From assembly GCA_026398235.1 (NCBI GenBank), contig JAPLTE010000041.1, forward strand, positions 1 to 45,098: DNA of 45,098 nucleotides. The letters run 5' to 3'. The notes under the pieces were generated by a model. That model made no database searches. It was not told the origin of the DNA and saw nothing but the letters and a program-made list of their open reading frames with translations. Below, piece by piece: positions 6,266-13,685 of this stretch. Each line of letters begins with the position of its first letter. Position 1 is the first letter of the stretch. Both the position numbers and the translations under genes were made by a program. This stretch comes from Verrucomicrobiota bacterium. GTDB taxonomy: Bacteria > Verrucomicrobiota > Verrucomicrobiia > Chthoniobacterales > Chthoniobacteraceae.

Positions 6266-8227
6266 TCAGGCGAGCCGCCGTTCCACGTCGGCCTGCAATT
6301 CCACCCAAAGCCGGTCGAGGGACGCCTTGACCTCCGCCTTGATCCCCCCGAGTTCTTCCCGCGTGAACGTCTGGCCGGGGGCCGGTTCGCGGCGGCCAAA
6401 CAGGTAGAACTTGATTTTCGGCTCCGTGCCGGAAGGACGCACCGCCACGCGGCGGCCATCGGCCAGCGCCATGATCAGCATCGCTTCCTTGGGAATGAGA
6501 TCGCCTTCCACATCGTAAATTTCCTGCGTCGCGAAATTGATGACCTCCGTGACCGCCACGCCATCGAGATGGTGCGGCGGCTGGTTCGCGTACGATTCGG
6601 CGAGGCGTTTGATTTTCCCCGCCCCTTCCGCGCCTTCGAAAACCAAATTGCCGTTCTGCTCCAGGTAGAAGCCGAACTCGGCATAGACTTCGTCAAGCAG
6701 CGCATCGAGCGTGAGCCCGCGCGCTTTCGCATAGGCGGCCACTTCGCAAAACATCACCGTCGCGCTGTTGGCGTCCTTGTCGCGGCAGAAATCCGCCCCG
6801 CTGTAGCCATAGCTCTCCTCGCCGCCGAAGACATAGTAGCTGGAAAATGCCAACCGCAACGCGCGGGTTTCCGCTTCGGAAAGACCGCGATAAACGGCCT
6901 GGATGTCCGCCGGGAGAGCCCGTTCGTATTTACCCAGCTTCGCGCCGATATATTTGAACCCGGTGAGCGTCTCCACGCAACGGATGCCGAGTTTTTTCGC
7001 AATCGCTTTTTGGAGATCGGTGGTGACGAACGTTTTGACGATGACGCAGTTTTTCAGGTTGCTCTCGTTGAGGATTCCCTGGCGGATCAACGTCGTGGCG
7101 CGGTACCACGCCATGATGGAGCCGATCTGGTTGCCGCTGATGAGTTCCATCTCGCCCTTGGAATTGCGCACCGCCGCGCCCATCCGGTCGCAGTCCGGGT
7201 CGGTGGCGAGCACGAGGTCCGCCCCCTGCTCGTTGGCGAGCTTGACGGCGAGCGTGAGCGCCTCGGCGTTCTCCGGGTTGGGGCTTTTCACCGTGGGGAA
7301 GCGGCCATCAAACCCGGCCTGCTGCGGCACGACGGAGAATTGGAAGCCGAGCCGCGCGAGCATCGGGCAACTGATTTCGCCGCCAGTGCCGTGGATCGGA
7401 GTGAAGACGATTTTGAGATCGCGCGCTTTTTCGATCAACGAGCGGTCGAGGATCAAGGTTTCAAGCCGCGCCATGTAGGCATTGTCGATCTCATCGCCGA
7501 TGTGGAAAATCGTCCCGCGTTCTTCGGGGACCACCGGTTTGTACACGTCGCATTCAATTGCGTTGACCTTCTCAATGATGCCGCTCGCCTGCGGTTCCAC
7601 CACCTGGCCGCCGTCGGAGAAATACACTTTGTAGCCGTTGTCGTGCGGCGGATTGTGGCTGGCGGTGATCACGATGCCCGCCGTGGAGTTGGTGAAGCGA
7701 ACCGCGAACGAAAGTTCCGGCGTCGAGCGCGGCATGCTGAACAGGCAGACATCGACGCCGTTTTCGCTGGCGACCCTGGCGGTCAGCTCCGCGAAATCGC
7801 GCGAGAAGTGGCGGGTGTCGTGCGCAATGGCGATCTTGGGGCGGCCCGGGAGATTTTCCTTCGCAAACCATTCCTTCAAATAGGCGACGAGCCCCTGGGT
7901 GGCGCGCGAGATATTGAAATCGTTCATCGCGTTGGTGCCCACGCACGGGAACTCGGGACGGTCGAGCCCTTGGGGCGTCCCGCGTTCGGCGGCGGTCACA
8001 ATCTTGCCGATGGTGCGGCCCCGCAACCCGCCCGTGCCAAAGGCGAGCGTGCGGAAAAAGCGGTCATCCAACTCGCTCCAAGCCTCGGCATCCACCAGTT
8101 CGGCGATGCTTTTCTCATAGACGGGCGAACTGCTGCGGGCGAGCAATTGGCAGATGTTGCGGGCGCTGGATTCGAGCAATTTGCCTGCCACGACGGCGGC
8201 TTGGATGCGATCAGTGAGGGTATTCAT
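6266..8227 (-). CDS. Phosphoglucomutase/phosphomannomutase (alpha-D-phosphohexomutase)
   Basis: 653 residues with all four family motifs in order: the catalytic phosphoserine loop TASHNPPHDNGYK (Ser190), the Mg-binding loop DPDCDRMG (343-350), the sugar-specificity loop GGEESYGY (468-475) and the phosphate-binding loop RPSGTEPKIKFYL (597-609). The N-terminal FGTGGLRGRTIG is also typical. It interconverts hexose-1-phosphate and hexose-6-phosphate, feeding glycogen and sugar-nucleotide synthesis; with ManA and the GH57 branching enzyme in the window this fits glycan metabolism. The length is that of the larger PgcA/PGM2-like group. Specificity for glucose, mannose or pentose phosphate cannot be fixed from the motifs. 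The long opposite-strand open frame is a coding shadow. Confidence 0.93.
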   Translation of the reverse strand: MNTLTDRIQAAVVAGKLLESSARNICQLLARSSSPVYEKSIAELVDAEAWSELDDRFFRTLAFGTGGLRGRTIGKIVTAAERGTPQGLDRPEFPCVGTNAMNDFNISRATQGLVAYLKEWFAKENLPGRPKIAIAHDTRHFSRDFAELTARVASENGVDVCLFSMPRSTPELSFAVRFTNSTAGIVITASHNPPHDNGYKVYFSDGGQVVEPQASGIIEKVNAIECDVYKPVVPEERGTIFHIGDEIDNAYMARLETLILDRSLIEKARDLKIVFTPIHGTGGEISCPMLARLGFQFSVVPQQAGFDGRFPTVKSPNPENAEALTLAVKLANEQGADLVLATDPDCDRMGAAVRNSKGEMELISGNQIGSIMAWYRATTLIRQGILNESNLKNCVIVKTFVTTDLQKAIAKKLGIRCVETLTGFKYIGAKLGKYERALPADIQAVYRGLSEAETRALRLAFSSYYVFGGEESYGYSGADFCRDKDANSATVMFCEVAAYAKARGLTLDALLDEVYAEFGFYLEQNGNLVFEGAEGAGKIKRLAESYANQPPHHLDGVAVTEVINFATQEIYDVEGDLIPKEAMLIMALADGRRVAVRPSGTEPKIKFYLFGRREPAPGQTFTREELGGIKAEVKASLDRLWVELQADVERRLA

Positions 8228-8310
8228 GGAGATGGGGTCAGAGTGTAGGCAAACGCGACGAAAATGGCAACGGGAGGTTGAGGAAACCGCGGCGCACGCC
8301 TCGAAATAAT

Positions 8311-8391
8311 CTCACGCAAAGCCGCAAAGGACGCTAAGGGACTCAAAAAACCGCGGAATCAGCCGCAAAAAGGCGCAAGAGGCGCAAAATT
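8311..8391. repeat. CGCAAA-type repeat (R3), second locus
   Basis: Runs of CGCAAAG/CGCAAAA words: ACGCAAAGCCGCAAAGGACG at about 8314-8333 and GCCGCAAAAAGGCGCAAGAG at about 8362-8381. It resembles the arms at 5048-5180 and 15774-15803. It occupies much of the 358-base gap between the phosphohexomutase and the small-gene cassette, which holds no gene I can support. Confidence 0.6.
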
Positions 8392-8457
8392 ACATCCCGA
8401 CACCAGGAAGGTCCGGCAACATACTCGGTTGTTATTTTTCAACTTTTTCCTTGCGTT

Positions 8458-8470
8458 GGTGTATTACACC
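8458..8470. promoter_or_regulatory. 13-bp palindrome, operator-like, upstream of the small-gene cassette
   Basis: GGTGTATTACACC is a perfect palindrome around a central T, 116 bases before the first cassette start. It sits in the only clearly AT-rich stretch nearby (8429-8475) and overlaps a possible -10 (TATTAC, 8462-8467). It looks like a dimeric repressor site; no regulator gene is adjacent. Confidence 0.4.
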
Positions 8471-8585
8471 GTAGAGAAAGGGAATAGGCGCACGGATTGC
8501 ACTTCGGCGGGCTCGGCAGGATGCCGGGCGTCGCCCAAACCCGCGCAATCCCGCGCGCTTTCAACAACCATCACCAAGGAAGAAT

Positions 8586-8921
8586 ATGCCACACGATGTC
8601 ACACTGAGAGGGCCGGTTTACACGTTTCATTGCCTCGGGGTTCACGAGGCCAAACAGGCGGGGTTGATCGACTGCTGGGAAAAGGAAGGAACCCACGCGC
8701 CGGTCTCGACCATTTTCGAGCACGGCGAAGGCAAGCTGCTCGCGGATTGGATCGAGCGCCTGCCGGATGCTTTGCTGGTCGCCACGGGGCGCTACCAGAT
8801 CACGGTGTACCGCCCCAAGAGCCGCTTGATTTTGCTGCCCGAAGACGAACTCCCCCCGCTGGACGAGCCAGCCAACGACGAGACCACCGAATCCACCCCT
8901 TCCGCCACGGCATGCGCATGA
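8586..8921 (+). CDS. Small protein of unknown function, cassette gene 1
   Basis: 111 residues. The start ATG at 8586 has an AAGGA Shine-Dalgarno at 8577-8581, one of the better ones in this window. No signal peptide or membrane helix. The first 80 residues look globular (VYTFHCLGVHEAKQAGLIDC, then FEHGEGKLLADWIERLP, then LLVATGRYQITVYRPKSRL); the last 25 are acidic and Thr/Ser/Pro-rich, probably disordered. I do not recognise the family. Its stop overlaps the next start (ATGA at 8918-8921), so the next gene is probably translationally coupled. Confidence 0.65.
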   Translation: MPHDVTLRGPVYTFHCLGVHEAKQAGLIDCWEKEGTHAPVSTIFEHGEGKLLADWIERLPDALLVATGRYQITVYRPKSRLILLPEDELPPLDEPANDETTESTPSATACA

Positions 8922-9190
8922 AAACCATCGACCGCATCATCCAAGAGAGCCGGGAGTTTGCGTGCGAACAGTGGGGACAGGGCGAGGCCAGCGTGGTCTT
9001 CTACGCCCCGATCACCCGCATCGACGGAATCACCTGGATTCACCCCGCGTGGGCCAAAGAATCGCCCTGGGGGGAAATCACCGCCCGGGCGGCGCGCATC
9101 TGGCGGGTCTCCGGGTCACTGTGGAACCCGGTCGCCTTTCGGCTGATCTGGCGCAGCGAAGCGCACGCACTGGAAGGGGGCCAGCCATGA
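8918..9190 (+). CDS. Small protein of unknown function, cassette gene 2
   Basis: 90 residues from the ATG at 8918, which forms an ATGA overlap with the preceding stop; an in-frame ATG at 8912 would add two residues. The sequence is rich in tryptophan (WGQGEA, ITWIHPAWAKESPWGEIT, IWRVSGSLWNPVAFRLIW: eight Trp in 90), unusual for a small soluble protein. No membrane helix. Not recognised. The open frame extends far upstream to 8429, but homologous-looking sequence, the coupling overlap and the position of cassette gene 1 argue against that start. It ends in another ATGA overlap with gene 3. Confidence 0.65.
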   Translation: MKTIDRIIQESREFACEQWGQGEASVVFYAPITRIDGITWIHPAWAKESPWGEITARAARIWRVSGSLWNPVAFRLIWRSEAHALEGGQP

Positions 9191-9600
9191 AAAAGCGCGG
9201 CACAACCAAACGGCTCACCGCGCGGGAGGCTCCGCAGGAACTGCTGGAAGAACGCCGGGAGCGCCAGCGCGCCGTCTGTCTTGCGCTCCTGGAGCGTTGG
9301 GTGCCGGTGGCGGCAAGCGCCGCGCTGGCGCTGCGCACGGAAGGCAAGTCGGGCCCGGTGATCGACGAGGAACCGCTCGAAGCCGGGCTCAAGGCCGGGG
9401 GATTTGTCTTAAAAGTGTTGGAGCGCCTGGCGCGGATCGACGGGCTCGACGCCGCCGAAAAGCGGGAATTGACGGTGACGGAAACGGCCGACCCGGCAGA
9501 ACTCGCGCGCCGGGTACGGGTTGTGAGCCCGGTGCTCATGGCGCGGTTGCGGCTGGAAGGGCCTCTAATTAAGGAACTCTCCGACGAACCGCCGGGATAG
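9187..9600 (+). CDS. Small helical protein of unknown function, cassette gene 3
   Basis: 137 residues, starting in an ATGA overlap with gene 2. The N-terminus is very basic (MKKRGTTKRLTAREA); the rest is mostly helix-forming (QELLEERRERQRAVCLALLERW, then LKAGGFVLKVLERLARIDGL). The arrangement of a charged N-terminus followed by a helical segment and a late LKA-VLERLARIDGL helix is loosely like small terminase or other phage DNA-packaging adaptors, but no diagnostic motif is present and no phage genes are nearby. I do not assign a function. The gene ends just before repeat R1 copy d. Confidence 0.65.
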   Translation: MKKRGTTKRLTAREAPQELLEERRERQRAVCLALLERWVPVAASAALALRTEGKSGPVIDEEPLEAGLKAGGFVLKVLERLARIDGLDAAEKRELTVTETADPAELARRVRVVSPVLMARLRLEGPLIKELSDEPPG

Positions 9601-9632
9601 AAAAAATACCTGCGCGCGCGGAGCCGTCTCCC

Positions 9633-9662
9633 GGAATCGCCCGCGGAGCGGCCGATCCACCC
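9633..9662. repeat. Dispersed intergenic repeat R1, copy d
   Basis: AATCGCCCGCGGAGCGGCCG at 9635-9654, followed by ATCCACC, is the reverse complement of the R1 core at 1306 and 18912. It lies right after the cassette, in the gap facing the leftward araD. Confidence 0.7.
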
Positions 9663-9683
9663 TGCCCGTGCTTCAGGCCACCC

Positions 9684-9869
9684 TCAGGCCGTCTTTTCCG
9701 GTTCGCCCGGGGCGCCGGGCGAGCCGGGCGCTTTGCGGGCGACCGGTTTGGGCGCACGCGCCGGGGTGAAGTTTCCGGTTTTCCAGGATTGCGACGGACT
9801 TGCAATGCTGTCGCCTGCGAATCTTCCGCCGGGAGTGCGCGGGTGGGCGCCTTTCATTCGTTTCTGCAT
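9684..9869 (-). CDS. Possible small basic, disordered protein
   Basis: 61 residues, very basic and rich in Pro, Ala, Gly and Ser (TPGGRFAGDSIASPSQSWKT, then ARAPKPVARKAPGSPGAPGE). No Shine-Dalgarno, no recognised family. It sits alone in the 347-base gap between the cassette and araD. The composition is compatible with a DNA- or RNA-binding tail protein, or with chance open frame in GC-rich DNA; an alternative frame on the same strand reads 9673-9903. Listed as possible only. Confidence 0.3.
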   Translation of the reverse strand: MQKRMKGAHPRTPGGRFAGDSIASPSQSWKTGNFTPARAPKPVARKAPGSPGAPGEPEKTA

Positions 9870-9947
9870 GGCGCAAGCTAACCGAGGCGGGCTGTTTTCC
9901 CAAGGAGCATTTTCACGCCTATTGCTTCTTTAAACCCGCTGATAGGA

Positions 9948-10649
9948 TCACCGGACTTGTCCGTAATAACAATCCGCGCCGTGTTTGCGAAAGAAATGTT
10001 TCTTGAGAAGACAGGCCGGGACCGGCTCGGCATTGGGGTTAAGCTGGAGGGTTTTCATCGCCATTTCAGCGACGATTTCCAATGCCAAGGCGTATTCCAC
10101 AGCCTTCGCCCCGCTGGGGCCCCAAACGAACGGGCCGTGGTTCTTCACCAGCACTGCGGTGATTTCCCGCGGGTCGATCTCGGCAAAACGCTCCACGATG
10201 ACATTGCCCGTCTCCCATTCGTAGGCGGTTTGCACCTCCTCATCAGTCATCGCCCGGGTGACAGGCACTTCGCCGTAGAAATAGTCGCAATGCGTGGTCC
10301 CCAAACACGGGATTCCGCGTCCGGCTTGCGCAAAGGCAACGGCGTTTCGAGAATGGGTATGCGCTATCGAGCGGATGCCCGCAAACGCTTGAAACAGGCG
10401 GCGGTGCGTGGGCGTGTCAGAGGAAGGCCGCAGCTTCCCCTCGACGATCTCCCCCGTTTCCATCGAGACCACGACCATGTCGTCGGGTTTCATTTGGGCG
10501 TAATCCACGCCGCTCGGTTTGATAGCGAAAACCCCGCGCGCCGCATCGCCCACGCTGACATTGCCAAACGTCAGATCAATGAGCTTGTGTTGCGGCAGGA
10601 GGAGATTGGCCTCGAAGCACTCGGATTTCAGGTCAGCGTAGTGGCACAT
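9948..10649 (-). CDS. araD: L-ribulose-5-phosphate 4-epimerase
   Basis: 233 residues from ATG 10649, the family's usual length. Class II aldolase-like zinc ligands are visible: Asp78 in SSDTPTH, His97 and His99 in IAHTHSRNAVAFAQ, and His171 in VKNHGPFVWG. The N-terminal LTFGNVSVGD and IKPSGVDY phosphate-binding segments are typical of AraD/SgbE/UlaF epimerases. It converts L-ribulose-5-phosphate to D-xylulose-5-phosphate. The sibling enzyme AraA is at the right edge, 33 kb away, so the arabinose genes are not in one operon here; UlaF/SgbE-type specificity is a minor alternative. The frame open to 10949 runs through tRNA-Pro and is not coding there. Confidence 0.92.
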   Translation of the reverse strand: MCHYADLKSECFEANLLLPQHKLIDLTFGNVSVGDAARGVFAIKPSGVDYAQMKPDDMVVVSMETGEIVEGKLRPSSDTPTHRRLFQAFAGIRSIAHTHSRNAVAFAQAGRGIPCLGTTHCDYFYGEVPVTRAMTDEEVQTAYEWETGNVIVERFAEIDPREITAVLVKNHGPFVWGPSGAKAVEYALALEIVAEMAMKTLQLNPNAEPVPACLLKKHFFRKHGADCYYGQVR

Positions 10650-10846
10650 AGCGAGATAAGATTTTGGGTTTATGCGTAATGCGTTGCGAGAGTCAAAAGT
10701 GCGCGCACGCTGTGGGTTCCGCAATCCATACAACAGTAAAAGACGGGAAAAAGTAGCCCCGGGGCCTTTCCAAGCCTCAGCGCGATCACTGGTCTCAAGG
10801 AAAACGCGAACCTGTGTCCGTCCTGTTGAAAATTCCACCACCAGAC

Positions 10847-10875
10847 TTGACCTCGCCCGCAAATCCCCATAATTT
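10847..10875 (+). promoter_or_regulatory. Sigma-70-type promoter for tRNA-Pro
   Basis: TTGACC at 10847-10852, a 17-base spacer, then TAATTT at 10870-10875, 15 bases before the tRNA. This is the best promoter match in the window. Confidence 0.65.
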
Positions 10876-10890
10876 TGCTCTTTTACAGAT

Positions 10891-10964
10891 CGGGCCGTAG
10901 CACAGCTTGGTAGTGCGCTTGAATGGGGTTCAAGAGGTCGCAAGTTCAAATCTTGTCGGCCCGA
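10891..10964 (+). tRNA. tRNA-Pro (anticodon GGG)
   Basis: Cloverleaf: acceptor CGGGCCG with CGGCCCG, D arm GCACAGCTTGGTAGTGC, anticodon stem CTTGA/TCAAG enclosing ATGGGGT (anticodon GGG), T arm CAAGTTCAAATCTTG, discriminator A. CCA is not encoded. The C1-G72 first pair is typical of tRNA-Pro. Confidence 0.95.
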
Positions 10965-11031
10965 TTTTTCTACAGAGATGGTGAGCTTTGCGCGATGATC
11001 CGCCTCACGCTCGCTGACCCTCGGATTTTCT

Positions 11032-11943
11032 ATGACTCAACCCACTCTTCTCATCCTGGCCGCTGGCATGGGCAGCCGCTACGGCGGCTTTAAGCAAATT
11101 GACCCGATCGGGCCCGCAGGGGAGATCATCATCGACTACTCCATTTATGACGCGTTCCGCGCCGGGTTTGGCAAAATCGTGGTGTTGACCCGGCCCGAGA
11201 TCGAAGCGCCGTTACGCGCGCATTTTCAACAAACGCTGGGGGATCGCAAAGACGTCGTTTTCGCCTACCAGAATCTGGATGACCTGCCGGAAGGGTTCAC
11301 GCTGCCCGCCGGACGCCAAAAGCCGTGGGGCACCGCGCATGCCATCTGGGCCGCCCGCCATCAGCTCGACACCGCTTTTGGGGTCATCAATGCCGACGAT
11401 TTTTACGGCCCTTCCTCCTTCCAAATCCTCCACGACGCCCTCCTTTCAAAAACCCCGGGCGACTGCTGCATGGTCGGCTTTGAACTGGCCAAAACGCTTT
11501 CCCGCCACGGCTCGGTTTCACGCGGCATCTGCCGCTGCGACGCGAACGGTTGCCTGAGCGATGTGACCGAGCACACCCAGATCGAGCCGGACGGCCCGCA
11601 CGGCGCGCGCTCGCTCGATGCCGGGGGAAACTGGCAACCCATTGCGGCGGATTCCATCACTTCCATGAATCTGTGGGGATTTGACCCGGACATCCACCGC
11701 CATTTGGAAACCGAGTTTCGCGCGTTCCTTGCGTGCCAGGGGGCGGATCTGAAATCCGAGTTCTACATTCCGAGCGCAGTCAACACACTCATCACCACAG
11801 GCGGCCGGCGCTGCAAAGTATTCAAAACCCCGGAGCAATGGTTCGGGATGACGTACAAGGAAGATCGCGAGCTTGCCGTGCAGGCCGTGCGGGAACTGAT
11901 CGCGGCAAAGGTTTACCCCGAAACGCTTCGGCCTTCGGCTTGA
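11032..11943 (+). CDS. Nucleotidyltransferase family protein (sugar-1-phosphate NTP transferase-like)
   Basis: 303 residues. The N-terminal nucleotide-binding signature LILAAGMGSRYGGFKQ is at 7-22, with the metal-binding acidic motif INADDFYG at 119-126 and a base-contact PWGTAHAIW at 98-106, all as in NTP_transferase enzymes of the GT-A fold. It should join a nucleotide to a sugar or alcohol phosphate; the acceptor is unknown. The GFKQ in place of the usual PK after the Rossmann loop and the short C-terminus lacking a left-handed beta helix set it apart from GlmU/RmlA. It follows tRNA-Pro and is convergent with ruvB across a hairpin-rich gap. Confidence 0.85.
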   Translation: MTQPTLLILAAGMGSRYGGFKQIDPIGPAGEIIIDYSIYDAFRAGFGKIVVLTRPEIEAPLRAHFQQTLGDRKDVVFAYQNLDDLPEGFTLPAGRQKPWGTAHAIWAARHQLDTAFGVINADDFYGPSSFQILHDALLSKTPGDCCMVGFELAKTLSRHGSVSRGICRCDANGCLSDVTEHTQIEPDGPHGARSLDAGGNWQPIAADSITSMNLWGFDPDIHRHLETEFRAFLACQGADLKSEFYIPSAVNTLITTGGRRCKVFKTPEQWFGMTYKEDRELAVQAVRELIAAKVYPETLRPSA

Positions 11944-11989
11944 GGCCATATTGGGGGGTGCCTTTGGAGGCTGGAGGAAGAGAGTATCT

Positions 11990-12176
11990 CATTCCCAAGC
12001 TCCAGCTTGGGAATGCGTTTGTCTGCGAGGCTCCGGCCTCGAAAGCGTGGCTATAAATGGAACCGAGGAATTTCGACCCGCGCTCCGTTTGCAATAGCTG
12101 AACCGGTTTTGTTTCCCCGGTTTGCGAAGCTGGAGCTTCGAAGACACTGGCGTTACCAAGCTGGAGCTTGGTAACG
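11990..12176. repeat. Cluster of four hairpins (repeat R2) between convergent genes
   Basis: Four perfect hairpins with 4-base loops. 11990-12015: arms CATTCCCAAGC/GCTTGGGAATG, loop TCCA. 12026-12041: CGAGGC/GCCTCG, loop TCCG. 12125-12140: CGAAGC/GCTTCG, loop TGGA. 12151-12176: CGTTACCAAGC/GCTTGGTAACG, loop TGGA. Arm bases differ between hairpins yet stay complementary. Related hairpins are at 15841-15869 and 27608-27633. They fill the 257-base gap and may double as terminators for both flanking genes. Confidence 0.8.
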
Positions 12177-12200
12177 AGGAGAAAGAAAGATAGGCGTTTT

Positions 12201-13229
12201 CTAAAACAACTCCCCCACCCTGTTCGGCACGGGCACGCCGACTTTCCGATAGGCCGGAGGCAATGCGACGCGCCCTTGCGGGGTGCGCTTGAGATACCCT
12301 TGCATGATGAGGTAAGGCTCGTTGACTTCCTCCAGCGTCCCGGCCTCTTCGCCGATGGCCACCGCCAGCGAATTCAGCCCCACGGGGCCACCCTGGAATT
12401 TGTGGATCATCGCTTCCAAAATGCGCTTGTCCATTTCGTCAAATCCGTCGGCATCGATGTCGAGCATCGCCAGCGCCCGGTCGGCGACTTCGCGCGTGAC
12501 GCGGTTGGCGGCTTTGACCTGGGCGTAATCGCGCACCCAACGCAACAGGTTGTTGGCGATGCGCGGAGTGCCGCGCGAACGGGCGGCGATCTCAAGCGCC
12601 CCTTCCGCGTCGATCTCAATTTTTAAGAGCCGCGCGCTGCGTTGGAGGATTTGCTGCAATTCCGTGGCGACGTAATAGTCGAGGCGGCTTGTCATTCCGA
12701 AGCGGCTGCGCAACGGGGCGGAAATCATGCCGGAACGGGTCGTCGCGCCGATCAACGAAAACTTCGGCAGGTTCAGGCGCACGCTGCGGGCGTTGGGCCC
12801 CTGGTCGATGATGATGTCGAGTTTGTAATCCTCCATCGCCGGATACAGATATTCCTCAATGGAAGGCTGGAGCCGATGGATTTCGTCGATGAAAAGAACA
12901 TCGCCGCGTTCGAGCGTGGTGAGAAGGCCCGCGAGGTCGCCCGCTTTTTCAATCGTGGGGCCGCTGGTGTTCTTGATATTGACCCCCATCGCGTTGGCGA
13001 TGATGTAGGCGAGCGTGGTTTTGCCAAGCCCGGGAGGGCCGCTCAAGAGGATGTGGTCGAGCACATCGCCGCGTTGCTGGGCGGCCTGGACCATGAGTTC
13101 AAGCCGCTCGCATACTTTCTCCTGCCCCGCGAACTCGCTGAACATCGGCGGGCGCAGGGAAATATCAAACGGCGTGTCGGGGGCGTCGAGGGTGCTGGTT
13201 ACGAAATGGTCGGCCACAAAGGGATTCAA
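12201..13229 (-). CDS. ruvB: Holliday junction branch migration ATPase RuvB
   Basis: 342 residues of normal RuvB layout: Walker [10 protein letters not shown] (64-72), Walker B FIDEIHRL (113-120), sensor 1 IGATTRSG (160-167), the RuvB-specific hairpin region, APLRSRFG with the arginine finger (171-178) and a C-terminal winged helix with LRWVRDYAQ. The start is a TTG at 13227-13229; no ATG or GTG lies between the upstream in-frame stop (13266-13268) and the conserved [15 protein letters not shown], so an alternative start codon is required. It is the ring motor that acts with RuvA, which is encoded 10 kb away on the other strand. Confidence 0.95.
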   Translation of the reverse strand: MNPFVADHFVTSTLDAPDTPFDISLRPPMFSEFAGQEKVCERLELMVQAAQQRGDVLDHILLSGPPGLGKTTLAYIIANAMGVNIKNTSGPTIEKAGDLAGLLTTLERGDVLFIDEIHRLQPSIEEYLYPAMEDYKLDIIIDQGPNARSVRLNLPKFSLIGATTRSGMISAPLRSRFGMTSRLDYYVATELQQILQRSARLLKIEIDAEGALEIAARSRGTPRIANNLLRWVRDYAQVKAANRVTREVADRALAMLDIDADGFDEMDKRILEAMIHKFQGGPVGLNSLAVAIGEEAGTLEEVNEPYLIMQGYLKRTPQGRVALPPAYRKVGVPVPNRVGELF

Positions 13230-13265
13230 GTGCGGGTTGCGCCGGTTTGCAAACCGAAACGAGCA

Positions 13266-13655
13266 TTATTCCCCCTCTTCTTCTTGTGCCTCCTGCCGAC
13301 GGGATTCGAGCATCCGGTCATGCATCGCTTCCTCCAGCCCTTCCGTGATCAATTCCTCCCCCACGTTGTCGCCGCCGTCGATCTCCACCTGGTGCACTTG
13401 ATGCCCCAGCGTGGGAGCAATGCCGTCGGGTTCCGTAATAGCCCCGACCATATCGTCATCGCCGTTGAGGCTGGGTTCGTGATGGCCGCCATGCAGTTCC
13501 ATGAAAGCCCGCTTCCAATCCTGTTCGCCGGGCGTTTCCCGACCGTCAATCATGGCAATCTCGGCCGCTCGCTGCCGCACCATATCGGCGGAGGGCGTCC
13601 CCATTCCCTCACTGTGGCTGAGAATTTTTCCCGAAACCGGCCGCGAGATTTTCAT
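13266..13655 (-). CDS. Small acidic protein with a DUF2934-like N-terminal segment
   Basis: 129 residues. Residues 25-55 (MVRQRAAEIAMIDGR, then EQDWKRAFMELHG) follow the pattern of DUF2934, where I-R-x-R-A-x-x-I-[WA]-x-x-x-G-R is followed by D-W-x-x-A-x-x-E-L. The C-terminal half is very acidic (EEAMHDRMLESRRQEAQEEEGE) with Gly/Asp-rich linkers, probably disordered. It lies 30 bases after the ABC ATPase and 36 bases before ruvB on the same strand, so all three may be one transcript. No function is known for the family. Confidence 0.7.
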   Translation of the reverse strand: MKISRPVSGKILSHSEGMGTPSADMVRQRAAEIAMIDGRETPGEQDWKRAFMELHGGHHEPSLNGDDDMVGAITEPDGIAPTLGHQVHQVEIDGGDNVGEELITEGLEEAMHDRMLESRRQEAQEEEGE

Positions 13656-13685
13656 GAATACGAATACGCCCAGAAGCGCTTGGTT

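Noticed and set aside
6179-8248. A 689-residue open frame opposite the phosphohexomutase
   Set aside because: It is the antisense shadow of a GC-rich gene that has all family motifs; it is Arg/His-rich and has no domain.
8429-9190. Long version of cassette gene 2, starting at 8429
   Set aside because: It would overlap all of cassette gene 1; the ATGA junction at 8918 with gene 1 is a better start.
10650-10949. Extended N-terminus for AraD
   Set aside because: The extension passes through tRNA-Pro and has no homology; the enzyme starts at 10649.
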